A stretch of 64,000 bases of DNA, from NCBI RefSeq assembly GCF_000224145.3, contig NC_020174.2:6522238-6586237 (forward strand). Direction: 5' to 3'. This stretch comes from Ciona intestinalis. Lineage: Eukaryota; Chordata; Ascidiacea; Phlebobranchia; Cionidae. Every line of letters starts with the position of its first letter. Position 1 is the stretch's first letter. Under the pieces are notes generated by a model. The model was not told the origin of the DNA. It saw only the letters and a program-made list of their open reading frames with translations, and made no database searches. This document shows positions 1 through 12,543 of the stretch, piece after piece. The translations under genes and the position numbers were made by a program.

Positions 1-518
1 AGATTTAAAGTTTTGCAGTTTCTTTTGTAAAAAAAATATTTTTAGATGTGGGGAGTTAAACGCCTAAAGCTACAGCCTACTCGAGGCGTATGTTTTATTA
101 ATCGCACGAAACTTAAGCCATCCGCCTATTGATCGCGTGGGTGTTTACGTCTATTGTTGCTTTATTTCATTCAACAATGGGCGGTACAACGCTGACTTGC
201 AGTGAGGCATATAAGGCAATTGTGCGTACTGAGAATTCAAACCGTAAGAATCGTGATTTTTATGAGTAATCCGGTCCATAAGCGAAGAAGCGGGTTTTCT
301 TACCCAACATTATGCCACACTGCTCTATAGCGCTACCTGCCGGCTTGACTCCAACTGCTTTTAATTAATTAAAACAACAAAGAGAATGTATTTAGCAACA
401 AAACGGTACAGTCGTTAACCCACACTATGAGAAAGTTATAAATGCAATTCTTACGTAACAACCCATCAATGTTTTGCATACGAACACCTGTTGCCCAGAG
501 GTGTTTGATTCGACGCTC

Positions 519-645
519 AGTGCTGCTACCATTGTGGGCGTTTGTGTATTCTGGCAAAAAACGGCAGTTGCTCTAACGAAGTAGTGCTGCTACCATTGTG
601 GGCGTTTGTGTATTCTGGCAAAAAACGGCAGTTGCTCTAACGAAG
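519..645 (+). repeat. Tandem duplicate of SINE head
   Basis: A 64-bp unit starting AGTGCTGCTACCATTGTGG occurs twice in a row (519-582 and 583-645) with near identity. It is the part of the window's dispersed SINE just after the B box. A degraded SINE tail (GTGTATGAAACAAAACACCC) follows at about 659-700. Confidence 0.85.
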
Positions 646-745
646 AAGCAAGCACATGGTGTATGAAACAAAACACCCGTGCTGTAATGACTTTCGTTAC
701 CTCGATTTATGATTTATCGGCTCGACGCTGCCACCGTTTCATGCA

Positions 746-1013
746 TATGAATGAATGAATGTAACTTACTTTATCCTCGCGTGGCTGGAAAACGACAGTC
801 GTTATAACACGGGTTTAACACCTCGTGCCAGCTTACGAGTTACCATGTACGTTACTTTGTGGGTAATTATTTTTTGGGGATTTTTTATTTTTTTTATGTA
901 TGGCTGATAATTTGGACAACCCATTAGTGACCACTGTGTTGGAGCAATTGTCGTTAAGTGTCTTGCCCAAGGACATATACGCCAACAATAGTAGCAGCGA
1001 CGAGCCTTGAACC
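746..1013 (-). mobile_element. tRNA-derived SINE copy, reverse orientation
   Basis: Read on the minus strand this copy has the parts shared by all copies: GGTTCAAGGCTCG (a B-box-like motif), CTGCTACCATTGTGG, CTTGGGCAAGACACTTAACG, CCAACCCAGTGGTCACTAAT, and a tail with AAGTTACATACGTGGTAACT and GTGTATGAAACAGAACACCC. It ends in ATGAATGAATG at about 746-757. This is one of the most complete copies. Confidence 0.85.
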
Positions 1014-1050
1014 ATGGCCTACTCAATACAAATGAATTGAGTAGGCCATG
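1013..1050. repeat. Perfect 15-bp inverted repeat
   Basis: The arms CATGGCCTACTCAAT (1013-1027) and ATTGAGTAGGCCATG (1036-1050) are exact reverse complements around an 8-nt loop. The hairpin lies between two SINE heads and 33 bp from an N gap, so it may be an insertion or an assembly fold-back artefact. Confidence 0.9.
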
Positions 1051-1083
1051 CTTGAACCCATTACCTCTGGGTTACAGGCAGGC

Positions 1084-1133
1084 NNNNNNNNNNNNNNNNN
1101 NNNNNNNNNNNNNNNNNNNNNNNNNNNNNNNNN
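1084..1133. other. Assembly gap (50 N)
   Basis: Fifty consecutive N inside SINE sequence. The round number suggests an unsized gap. Confidence 1.
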
Positions 1134-1281
1134 TTTGGACACCATTAGTGACACTGGGTTGGAGCAATTGCCGTGTCTTGCCCAAGGACACATACGCCCA
1201 CAATGGTAGCAGCGACGAGCCTTGAACCCATTACCTCTGGGTTACAGGCAGGCGCGCCAACCACTATGCCACAGAGCCGAT
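1134..1281 (-). mobile_element. SINE copy with visible tRNA-like promoter
   Basis: On the minus strand the head reads CGGCTCTGTGGCATAGTGG (A-box region, about 1263-1281), and 30-40 bases later comes GGTTCAAGGCTCG (B-box region, 1216-1228). This is the two-box internal promoter of a tRNA-derived SINE. The body (CTTGGGCAAGACACGG, CAATTGCTCCAACCCAGTG) matches the other copies in the window. Confidence 0.85.
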
Positions 1282-1627
1282 ATTATGTCTGTTGTTGCTC
1301 TCTTGTTTATTTGAAGCACATTTACTCCAGAAAAGGTTGGTTGGTTGGGGCAAGTATGGTACAGGGAACTTAATTAGTTCTGTATGGTAAGGTTAATATA
1401 TTACCAAGCGAATAGGCATGTCACGTATAAGATTCAGTTATACAATATCGGTGCTAGTGAAGAATCCCCCCACGTTATCTATTAACCACTAACCCAAAAC
1501 TAAGCAACCGCCAACATCTCTCATAGGACAACAGGAGGATTCTTCACTAAGTGTCCAATAGTTATATATTAGTATGCGTATAAATGATTTTATATTTTTG
1601 CAGAAAAGTAAAACACTTATAGAATAA

Positions 1628-2122
<495 letters not shown>

Positions 2123-3127
2123 TGTGATTTAATAAACATTGTATTTAGTTGATGGTTTGCAAACCTATTATAATACGTTTCTGCCAAATCTCAATCTTAA
2201 AGATTGAAAACAAGATAACGCTAAAATTGTCCTGCCAACTATAATGCATATTCCACACCAACTTTATATTTTATTTATTCTTTTATTTATTTAGTTTATG
2301 GTTGAAAACAAACAAAATTCCATAGAAAGTAACATATGCATCAAATTGAAGTAATAATACCAATGTTTCAAACACAATATGTTTTTGTTGCAATTTGTTT
2401 TTAAGTTATCATTCTAGCGTATTGTCGAAAATATATTTAAACTTATTTTACACCAAGGCTTTCTGGCACTAACTGCCATAGGTGTCCGTGTAATTCCCAC
2501 TCATAATATTGCACTTTTTGTTTGTGCGAAAGTTATGTACATATATATTGTCTATAGTTTGCTTTTTATTTGAAAGGAGCACCCAGGTTAATGTATAAAA
2601 ACATCCATATTACACAAACAGTATTTCTATTATTTAACTTCATGTTTTGCTCTGCGTGTTTTCTTTAAACAACTTTCGTTTCCAAACAACATATTAAAAT
2701 AATCATTTTATTTTTTTCTCATTTTTGTTTTGTTTTGGCATCCCATAAATAACTGCTGGCTGCAGCATTTAATAAATGTTTTTGTGTAATTTAATATTAC
2801 GAATGATATGTATTGATATATCTGCACAAATTGTGTTATTTTTAGAATTAGTATTTTGACGTTCTGTAAATAATAATAATAATGGTATTTGTTTTTATTT
2901 TACTGTTTGAATTGTGGTTACGGGTACATTAGTACACTATTATATGTTCTGCTGTTTTTCTGCAATCATGTTAATATGCATGATGTGATGGGGCTTGTAA
3001 ATGTAAAACCCACAATTCTGTATGGATAGGCTTTCGACAATTATAAAATGTCTTTCTTTACCTTCATATAGTGCTTTGCTGAAAAACTGATTAAACTCGC
3101 ACAGAAACACTTTACTGGCCATGAAAA
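2123..3127. other. Intergenic, AT-rich
   Basis: Contains the UBE2D polyadenylation signal (2131-2136) and then about 1 kb of AT-rich sequence before the RABL6 start. I see no coding frame, RNA gene or repeat family in it. Confidence 0.7.
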
Positions 3128-6100
3128 ATGTTTACGTCGATTAAGAAGTGGGTGAAGAATGAAGAAACCAACGCAAACACGGGGAGGGTCGTTTCCCCAC
3201 AAGGCATGCAAGCCATGAGGTCGGATCTACAGAAGAAATTTTCCAAGGGGGTTCAATATAATTGTAAGCTGGCGTTTAAATAGTTAAAGGTTTTCTTTTT
3301 ATGAGCAAAACAAATAGATATGTATCCTACTAACGAAATGATGGATAAATAAGTCCTTGAATGAATGAAGGAGTGGTTTTGTTTCATACACGCCACTATT
3401 TAACACATGAATATATAATATGTTTAAACTACATTCCAGTGAAGATAGTGATTCGTGGCGACCGAAACACCGGCAAGACATGTTTATGGCAACGATTACA
3501 AGGAAATAAATTCACCGAGGAATATTCTCCAACACCAGAGATACAAGCTGCATCGATACATTGGAATTATAAAGGTGATGTTTAATCAACAACCAAGTAA
3601 TTTGGTAACAAGTTTTTAGAAATCCATGTATTATTGTTCTATTTGAATTTGAAACTGCCGATCCCATTTAGAGGAAATATATTTTTTATTATACAATTGT
3701 TTGGACCAGATCGTTACTTATTCTGTTTGTTGAAGTTGAAATATTTCCTTTGCAGCCACTGATGATATCGTGAAGGTTGATGTTTGGGACGTGGTGGACC
3801 AAGGTAGTTATATGCGGCTACAATACATATGTCTGGGTATATGTCCTTTCGCAAGACACTTAACAACAACCCAAAGGTCACTAATAAGACAAATGGCAAC
3901 TCTTAACCTGAATCCTCTAACAAAGGACTTTTACCGTACAGGATAATATGTACATTAAGAATAGACTTCATGATTTCCAACTTTTCCTCCTTACTGAAAT
4001 ATTTGCAATGTTTCCAGGAAAGTCAAAGAAATCGAAAGATTCACTGAAAATACGAAACGATGATGATGAAATAGATGACCTACAGTTAGACGCTAACTTT
4101 CTTGATGTATATAAAGGGGCCCATGCTGTTATTATGGTGTTTGATATCACCAAGAAATGGACCTTCAACTATATTGAGCGTGAATTACCAAAGGTGACAT
4201 TGTGGCTTGTGTATCGTGTACTGATATCGGAGCAAGTACGGTTGAATGAATGGCCATTCTCGCTAACAAGTTACCACGTATGTAATTTGATTTATTACTT
4301 ACAATATCCCAAACATACCTCCAGGTTCCTCCACATATCCCTGTGTTAATATTGGCCAACCATAGAGACATGGGGGACCATCGTGTGGTTGTTCTCGATG
4401 AAGTCCAAGCATTTGTTGAAAGTGTGGACAGGTAAGTGGTCATGTAACTTGTGAAAGCATCACCTTTTGCATTTAAAAGTTTGGTTTCAAACTTTGTGTA
4501 ACGAATGAAATCAGGTGAACTTCTTGTAATTGTTGGCAGTTTAAAGTTAAATCTTTTACTTCATGTATGATCAGTATTATTGATTTTTATTGCAAATATT
4601 GATTCTTACTACATGCTATGCTATGTATTCCATGCATGATTGATGTTTTAGAAACATTATGTTTAGTTTAATAACCAACCAATCACTTGTAGGATGTTGT
4701 AAATAGGCACCAAACCTGGGGTGGCAGGGTGGGCAGGCCAACCCTTGAGTTTCTGCACTGCATTAATCAGTAAACATTACAACTAATAAGTTCGATTTGT
4801 TTCACAGCTGTGTCTAACTCTCCCTGCTTCCCCTGTGTTTGTATTGTTTGACATATAATGGCAAAAATTTTAAATATATTAACAAAACCTGGGGTGATAG
4901 TGTTGCTTTCTGTCATATTTGTTGGAATATACACAGCAGAGTAAAGGCTGCATAATAAGATTTTGGTGTCCTAAAAACTTTACATAACCCCTGTTTTAAA
5001 GTTACCTGCCCCCCATACACCACTAACATTGTATGGCAACTATATTGTAACTAACCCAACTATAAACTTATTGTGACAGGAGATTGTCAATTTATGAATC
5101 CAGGATCTACAAAACTTTAACCAATTCCTTAACTAGGTCTTGTATATTGGTTGACATTGTGTGTTCCTGTGTTCTGCATGTTTTCAATTTCATTTATATT
5201 TTCTATCAACATTATTATCAAGATATTTCTATCCAGCTTGTGGTTACTTGGCTGTAATGCTTAAGGGTTTGAAAGATTTATTGATTTTTTTTGATTCAAA
5301 TTTACTTGTGGAATTCATTTGGCAGATTGTGCTGTTGAAAGTTTAGTTTTATCTTTATTTTAATTAAAACAATTAAAAATATTGTATTTCTTCACACACA
5401 ATAGTTTATGATAAAAACTTTAATGTTGTTTTAATTAAATAGTTAATTACATTCATAGTATTGTTTGTAGGGTGTAACGGTCACACTTTTTATTGAATAG
5501 GTTTTGCATTTTTGTTTTTTTTTATAAGCCTTTTATATACCGAGTTTAGTTTTACCGTTACGGTGTTCTATATTACTCCAACCTTCGTTACCAAAGATAC
5601 AAATGCTTTTTTTAAAAAGTTGAATGTTAATTTTAAGTAATTTATTTAAACCCCACATTGCACCACCAGACCACCAGGGTCAGCCGGGGTTTCATTCTTG
5701 GAAACTTCAATGAAGGAAGGTTTTGGCCTCAAGTACATCCACAAGTTCTTCAATCTACCATTCCTGTTACTGCAGGTTGTTATATTGGTTGTTGTTGTGT
5801 TACTATTATTCTATGTACGGGTGAGAACCTGGGATTTAAACCAGAGTTGGTTCGTTACCCCTTACCCGATATTAAACTATTCGATAGACTTGATTTTCCT
5901 TTGTTACAAGTTGTATAGCACATGATCTTGACTGTTATTTGGTTACGAGAATCGTCCTTAATGAACATTAGATCAGGTCAGGTTACACGGAATCATAGTT
6001 GCACAACATTACAACCAACCCTTGTTTAAACTCCCAGAGAGAAAGTTTATTGAAACAACTTGAAACAAATCACTTGGATGTGGAGAGTTGTTTGGAGGAG

Positions 6101-8953
6101 TTACAAGTCGACGCGACATCTGAGGAACAAAGTTATCAAAGGTGGGTTGGGTCGTTTATAGGAGTAGAGAAATTTGATTTTCTAACTAACATGTTTAATC
6201 TCAAAGGTTCCAGGACCGATTAAAAGGCCGTCCAACTCCCACCACCCATGTTGCCCCAACCACCCATGTTGCCCCCACCACCTATGTTGCCCCCACCACC
6301 CATGTTGCCCCCACAACAACAGTGGTGAATGGACAACACAAACCACCCCCCATTGTAACCCCACCCCCCAACCAACCAACACCCCCTTCTACAATCAACC
6401 CCACACAGGTACGTTTGTTGTTGAGTTTAAACATGTTTGTATATTGTAACAAATGTTGGGTTTGGTGGAATGTAGATATAAGAATCCTGCTTGAATATTC
6501 CATCACGAATACTTTGGTTGGCAGTGTTTTAAAACCACTACAAGTATTTCATCCATGGTGCTTTGTATTGTCTTTGATTCTTCTCATTCATGTATCAACC
6601 AACAAAGTACATGACCCTACATTGCCACAGGCACCAGCCAAACCCACCACCCCCACCACTGGTGGTTTATTCTCTCCTTCAGAGATGGTTGAGGTTCCAC
6701 CACTAGATGGCGAAAAGGTTCAACCTGAAAAGCGAGGTTTCATGTCAAGGTTGTTTAGAGGTTGGTAGTTCGTCTGTGTGAACAAGAATGAATAAGTTTA
6801 CATATGTTGTAGGAATGGAAATTGTTTGTTTTGTGATTTTAAAAGACCGTTGTTTTGTCTGCCATAAAGCAGAACATCATAAGGGCTTTTCTACACATAC
6901 ATCAACAACCACAATGATAGCAGCAAACCTTGGATCTATAACCATTAAGCTGCAGGCTGGCGTGAATGGCAGATGAAATGTCGGTTCTTTAAAGATAACA
7001 AACAAACCATTGCAGAAAGTCTTCCTTCCTACTTGCATTTGAACGGTTAAAGTTTTCTAAATTACAAATTAATCGGTTAAAACTTTTTTTTAATCAGGTT
7101 CCACGAGACCTGAACCCACCCCCCAGGCCCCCACGCCCCCAACACACACCCCTATCAACAACCCCCCGGTGGTCAAATCTATTGATGAGTTTGTACCACA
7201 CGATGGAGCTGTGGAGGATTTCCTCGATTCAATACCTGATGCTACAGCAACGAAAACGTGGGGAGTTTTAAAACTTAAGATATATTATGCAGGGAGGGCA
7301 GGGATAGTTTGAAAACTTTTTACCTAAATTGATAGGATATTATGCAATACATACATAAGCACTAAACGTGATTAAATTGTGGTATACCATGTTGCATGTT
7401 GGCAGCCAAGACAGCGATACCTCAAGTTCCGATGGAGATATTGGTAATCCTATGGTGGCGGGATATCAGGAGGAGCTTGACTCTGATGATCAAATACCAG
7501 ATACTGGTGGGTGGGTTGTGTACAGTCACTATCACTATCATTGAAATTTGTCGTAATCACTCACAAAGTTACAAGTTTTTTGGTAACATGTGATCAACAA
7601 TTGGCCAAACCCATGGAATATATAAAGGTTCCTAAATGTAATTAACTAAGGTTTATTCTTTCATAACTTCTTATAAATTGAATTAAACAACCATATTCCA
7701 CCAACAGACAGCCACAAAATATACACGTACTCTGATAGTGATGGTGAATACACGGCCGATGCACAAGCAGGTCGCGTCAATCATCCAAAACAAAGGAATC
7801 GCACGAAACAAGCGTCACGTTTATCACCAGAGCAGCAACGTAGAAACGACGCAAATCTGCGAAGTTTACGAATCAGTAGTTCAGATGAAGAGGCTGTGCA
7901 TGGTGGGGGGTTGGGTGAGGATCAACAACAGGTTACCACGATTGAAATGAGACAGACACCTAATAATGTTGAAGAACAAATGGAAGAAGATAAAGTTGAG
8001 GTGGAAGATCAACCTGATGTAGTTTACCAATTGGATGATTCGAAATATGATGATGTATTGAAAGATGGGGGATTGGTTGAGAGTGGTGAAAGCTCTGATG
8101 AAGATATGAATACCAATGTTATGGTAAAGTTAGGATTCTATATTTGTGTGAAGGATTAATTAAACAACTTAAACTTTACTAAATCATAACAACAATTTAT
8201 TTGCAAATATAAACAAGAATCATATTGCTCAAACAAATACTTCGTCGGCAAGACTTTTACACATATGTATAAATATAATATTTTATGAGCTATCTATGTT
8301 AAGTTAATATTTCACCCAGGTATCGAATATTGTTGATGATATTTCATCGGGTGACGAACCCCCTCGTGTGTTGGGTGGTGTGGGGGAGGTTGATGGTTTG
8401 CAACTTCAATCAAGCGATTTTGACTTCCTGGAACAAATATCAACAAAACCTATCGATGAATGTAAGTTGAATGCTGGCTTGGTAAAAAGCCACAAATAAA
8501 TTACGCAACAACCTTTCAACCTTGGCATGTTTGTGAATATGCCATGTGTTTAAACTGCTCTTACAGAAAATCATTTCTACTCGTAACCAAATAACAGTCA
8601 CGATCAAGTGCTTTGAAATACCTAACCTACAGAAATCGAACGAATAGTTTAAAAAAGATAAGATTCCGTCCAAAATGACATCATCAGTATCTGGGAAAAT
8701 GGAAATAATAATATTTGTTTAATTAGCAATCAGTTCGAAAACTTCCTCCAAACCTGAAGAAAGAAGTCGAAAAAAGAAAAACAAATGTTCCAGTGAAGAG
8801 AAAAAGAAGCACAAAAGGAAGAAGGCAAAATCCAAGGAGATTAGTGGGAGCAATGAGGAGAAATCCTCTCGGAGGAAGAGGAGCAAAGAGAAGAAGGGAG
8901 ATGATGATCTTGAAGCGTTCCTTGGTGGGGGGGAATCCTTTGACAATATTTAG
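3128..8953 (+). CDS. RABL6: RABL6/Parf-like GTPase, 14 exons
   Basis: Exons: 3128-3263, 3440-3574, 3756-3803, 4018-4193, 4325-4431, 5670-5775, 6038-6141, 6207-6408, 6631-6760, 7098-7257, 7406-7506, 7708-8123, 8320-8461, 8727-8953. All junctions are GT-AG and in phase, giving 2190 nt (729 residues), about the length of human RABL6. The N-terminal half is the G domain: P-loop [33 protein letters not shown], and LANHRD at the guanine-specificity position. [15 protein letters not shown] and LLKQLETN follow, as in the family. The middle is low-complexity Pro/Thr, including an 18-bp in-frame repeat (THVAPT about four times) in exon 8. Then come FVPHDG and GNPMVAGYQ, a Ser/Asp/Glu-rich stretch and a Lys-rich tail ending near LEAFLGGGE, all conserved landmarks. 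Mammalian RABL6 is implicated in cell-cycle control and ARF-pathway signalling; that role is inferred here. AATAAA lies at 9424-9429. Confidence 0.93.
3812..3890 (+). mobile_element. Degenerate SINE fragment in RABL6 intron
   Basis: Degraded matches to the SINE body (ATATGTCC, GCAAGACACTTAA, GGTCACTAAT) lie in the intron after exon 3. The copy is old and partial. Confidence 0.5.
4703..4857 (+). mobile_element. MITE copy, ATAGGC family
   Basis: About 155 bp in the large RABL6 intron. It shares ATAGGCACCAAACCTGGGGT, AATCAGTAAACATTACAAC, TTTGTTTCACAGC and CCTGTGTTTGTATTGTTTGAC with the copy at 14667-14825. The ends are roughly inverted (left ATAGGC...AAAC, right GTTTGAC...), so this is a short non-autonomous DNA element. 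Confidence 0.75.
6865..6963 (-). mobile_element. Degenerate SINE fragment
   Basis: Minus-strand matches to the SINE head (CTGCTATCATTGTGG, CCAAGG) and to the segment between A and B boxes lie in the RABL6 intron after exon 9. The copy is divergent. Confidence 0.5.
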
Positions 8954-10060
8954 ATTTTTATCTTGCTTTGATTTTAAAGGTGCTATATATCAGCTTATAA
9001 TGCCATACTTAAGTCATAAAGTCTTTACGAAATACACAGTGTAATCAGGGGGGTATCCGGGAGGTTGGGGTCAACTCGATTGTTATGGGACCCGGGAAAA
9101 CATGATTTGCGTTGCAGTAAAGCTCGATCATATGTTGTGGTGTCTGCACCCCTAGGTACAACCCCCTGTGTAATATATCCCTGTTGTCGTCATTCAAGTT
9201 ACTTTCGTTGTTTCAGTTAACTGAAGTTTATTTATCAATATTGTACCGACCCACTTGTATGAGTTATGTGTATATAGGAACACTAATTATGCAGATGTGC
9301 AATAATCTACTTTCAATTTTGCTTCCGTATCTTAACACCAGTTTCGTTTCTTATAAAAGTAACTTTAGTAAAAGTGGCGAGTAACTTAATGTCTTAGTTA
9401 CGAGTTTCAATTTGTTTTCAGTAAATAAAGAACCAAGTTGGCTCGTATGTTTCTTGTTACCGATATTGAACAATGATAACAAAGTTGTGTTATCTTGGTA
9501 ATAAAACTATATAAGTCACTTCTACCTATCTTTCACCAGAGATTGTTATATTAACAAACATAGTATCTGCTACAGATATATTGTGTATGTTGTTGGCCAC
9601 TTCGTCGAACAGCATTACTTTCTTGTTCGAATCAGAGAAGTCCAACATGCAGTTTAAACTTCAATTAAGCATTTGGTCAAACCCGTCAGCCATCACAGGA
9701 CAACTGATTGACTTTAAAGCAACTTATTTTATATCTTGTATAATAGGTAACAATTAAACATCATATAACTAATGGTGCATAACTACCGCGACGACAATGT
9801 TGACAAGTGTGAACGCAAATACATCTCTTTATTGATCGTTTGTAACGAACGTACCCATTCATTAGAGCTATGCTCTCTTGTGTTTAAATAGTCTAAAAAG
9901 GGAATTCCAAATTCACGAATCATTGTGAACTTAGTTTGTTACGTCATAATGTTGAACTGACATCATAATCAGTCCGCCATTCTACCTTGAAGCTGATTGG
10001 TCAGATTGCTCACGTGATTGACGCCTCGCACCGGCTGATAATTCGTCCTCGCTTTTCGAT
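8954..10060. other. RABL6 3' UTR, intergenic DNA and a likely promoter
   Basis: The first 480 bp run to the AATAAA at 9424-9429. The rest shows no coding frame. At 9991-10030 the bases are less AT-rich and contain an inverted CCAAT box (ATTGGTC) and the E-box CACGTG just before an ATG at 10059-10061, which looks like a promoter for the spliced region that follows. Confidence 0.5.
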
Positions 10061-10844
10061 GGACGCCTTCTTCACACCACGTTTCAGTTTAGATGAAGTT
10101 GGTTCCACACCAGATTACAAGTTGGAAGGTTTCAACACGTTTTCTTGCAAGATTTGAGTTAAGTATTGTTTCATTACTTCCATATTGTATCCTAATATTT
10201 ACTAAACATACGCCTACGCTACTATATGCAGTAATATTATTGCCATACATTGTACATAGCAATACACGCTGGAGTTTTGTGCCTTGCGTTTATTATTTTA
10301 AACTTCTACATTCTATTTCAGGAATCACGACGGTTATTCATTACGTCACTCGTGACGTTCCGTCACAATCGTTGCGTTTTATGTTTATTACGTCACAGTT
10401 CACCACATTCGTGCGCGTTTTCGTTACGTCATTGCTGATATACACGCTTATTCTACGTCACAATGCGGTTTGTTCTACGCGTGCGTTTCGCGAGTTTGTT
10501 TTCATGGGGCCCCATGCGCGTTTTGTGTCGGCGCAAGGCACATTACTTGTATATTCTAATTATATTTGCGCTATGAGCGCGAAGCAAGAAGATCAAAGAA
10601 TTGGTAAAGTATAAATCACAGTTGGCATCAATACGTACATAAGCTCTTTTCTAGAAACATCGACGATGTGACGTCATAGAAGTGGTAATGATGATGCAAC
10701 AGAAGAACCCACTTCGTAAGTTCATTGTTTTGTCACAAACTTATTTTGAGTTGTAACGTAAAAAATTGCAGAACTTGGTATGTGACGTCACAGAGGATCA
10801 AGCGGGTCATGGCATAATGCAAAATCGAAGGTAATTATGACGTA

Positions 10845-10990
10845 GTAATGTAGGAAAATGGGACTTGTTTTCATTCACTTTTATCGTCCCATTTGGTAGT
10901 AAACAAATAATATTTACTCAATTAAATAACCGTAGCCTTACGATTTTAAAAACACGACCAGGAAATATGTGATAAATATATGCTAATGGT
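10845..10990 (+). mobile_element. MITE copy, GATGGGACA family
   Basis: Shares ATGGGAC, TTTTCATTC, CATTTGGTAGTA, AAACACGA.CAGG and ATGCTAA in the same order with the cleaner copy at 61790-61961. It lies inside the putative transcript of 10-12.5 kb. Confidence 0.6.
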
Positions 10991-11829
10991 ATATATACAA
11001 ACCGATTTAACGTTTATTGTTGCAGAAAAGTCAGCGAATAAGCTGCCGAAGAAAAGCGCAAGGTATTGTACATTATCATTGTTTATATTTAGCAACAAAC
11101 GATAACTTTAGATTAAATTGAAATGAGGAAGAAACTGTGTAAAGTTGCTGCCTGTGACGTAACTATTACGTATAAATGTGACGTAGCTAACCATCTTACC
11201 TTGCAGGGGGGAAACAAAGACGAAGACGCCGATAACGGATACACGGTTTGAGGTTTCAGTATTATAAGTATGAGTTGTGTGTTGTATGTGTCTTGTCTGC
11301 GCTGCTGTATTCTTATTCTGCTGGACCTAATGTTGCCAGCTATTTTTAGTCAGTCACTACTATAGTGCATTTTGCATGTCTATGAAATATATGCAATAAA
11401 AATATGGCGATTATCTTGCTAGATTAGATTCTGTTGTTGTACACTCTATTGGGTACTTCGTCTACAAAGGTCGAATCCTTCAGCGATTCTGTATTGTCCT
11501 GATCGCTTGGTGAGAACGCTATGTTGGTACACAAATACTCGAGTAATATCAACACGCAGTATAATATGCGCATAGTAACCTTTTTATTATAATGTAAAGT
11601 AACCTCTTTAGGAATAAATTTCGTATAAAACTAACTTCCCCACGTGAATAACTTTATATTTAAACGTCATGTAGCGTGATTGGGACGATGGCCACGTCAC
11701 AATTTCGCTACGACGTCGATACGGTGGGTCAGAGCATTGTCATGACCCTGCGTTCGGTGCGGTTACGTCAGTTTTGATTGAGTTACCCAACGGTCAGGTT
11801 GTTGCGTGGACGTCGCCGCCAGTGATGCT

Positions 11830-11905
11830 ACGCTAGATATATAGGTCACTGTCGGAACAGTGATGCTACGCTCAGTTTTAGGTCACTGCCAATGCGGTTC
11901 GTAAC
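11830..11905. repeat. Short tandem repeat in a CpG-rich block
   Basis: CAGTGATGCTACGCT occurs twice about 38 bp apart, each time followed by AGGTCACTG. CAGTGA and TCACTG make each unit partly self-complementary. CAGGTTGTTGCG upstream and CGTAACAACCTG downstream form a further inverted pair. The surrounding 11650-12070 block is unusually CpG-rich for this window. Confidence 0.7.
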
Positions 11906-12497
11906 AACCTGACGCAGTTTCGTGGCAGTCGATACGGTGCGTAACATCCGGACGATATTATATTGTGTGAAGATACGACGAGAGTATCGCGGTACCAACA
12001 TGGCGACTTAACCTTTTGATTGGGACATGCGGAGCTGTTGTTGGCTTCGACTCCTTGCGGTCGGACATTCAATATGGTGTACACTGCAGATGATTATCCT
12101 TCAGGATTTGAACCATATTTTATTTGTAGATGTTTCACTGATTATGTCCGCGTTAATTACTTTTTGACCGTGTCCCCTTTTTTGTATGATTGAGCTGTTG
12201 TGTTTGTTGCATGTTTGGCACATGTATGTCGCTGCACTCGTTGTACTATTTTTGTCTTTTTGTTGGTGTGTTCCTTACTATTTTTGTCTAGTGGTTTGTT
12301 TAACCTTGCTTGGGTAAGGTCTATCCAGCAAAGGGTTTCTCACCAGAGTAGAAACCCACTACCATTGGCTGGGGGCTTGTCGTGCCGTAGTGGCTTTCCA
12401 CCAACGCCAGCCACATAAACTATAAAGGTATTTTAATCATGTTTTCATTTTGCAGACGTTTCTTCAATAAAAGTCGTCACCTTGTATATTACTTTGT

Positions 12498-12543
12498 ATT
12501 GTTGCAAAATAAAAATTCAAATTGTTGCAAAATAAAAATTCAA
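12498..12543. repeat. 23-bp tandem duplication
   Basis: A 23-bp unit beginning ATTGTTGCAAAATAAAAATT is present twice in direct succession. Confidence 0.85.

Larger units (their letters stand above)
10059..12490 (+). other. Probable spliced transcript, coding status unresolved
   Basis: Several acceptor/donor pairs lie in order on the plus strand. They are an ATG exon from 10059 with possible donor at about 10129, a segment from 10322 to about 10605, CTAG-preceded sequence to GTAAGT at about 10709, TTGCAG near 10771 to GTAATT near 10830, TTGCAG near 11026 to GTATTG near 11063, CTTGCAG near 11206, and TTTTGCAG near 12455 followed by AATAAA at about 12464. The first exon reads MDAFFTPRFSLDEVGS and can be joined in phase to the open frame at 10322-10605, but every way I join later exons meets a stop. 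The region is rich in TGACGTCA-like motifs. It may be a long non-coding RNA, a gene with exons I misplace, or a decayed gene. I do not recognise any product. Confidence 0.4.

Noticed and set aside
1217-1281. Functional tRNA gene
   Set aside because: The two boxes are tRNA-like but the sequence continues into the SINE body and repeats across the window.
8719-8946. Minus-strand Ser/Phe-rich ORF
   Set aside because: Antisense of the Lys-rich last exon of RABL6.
10093-10614. 173-codon ORF as a stand-alone gene
   Set aside because: It runs through an apparent intron with a strong TTTCAG acceptor at 10321 and its composition is that of AT-rich non-coding DNA; at most its second half is an exon.
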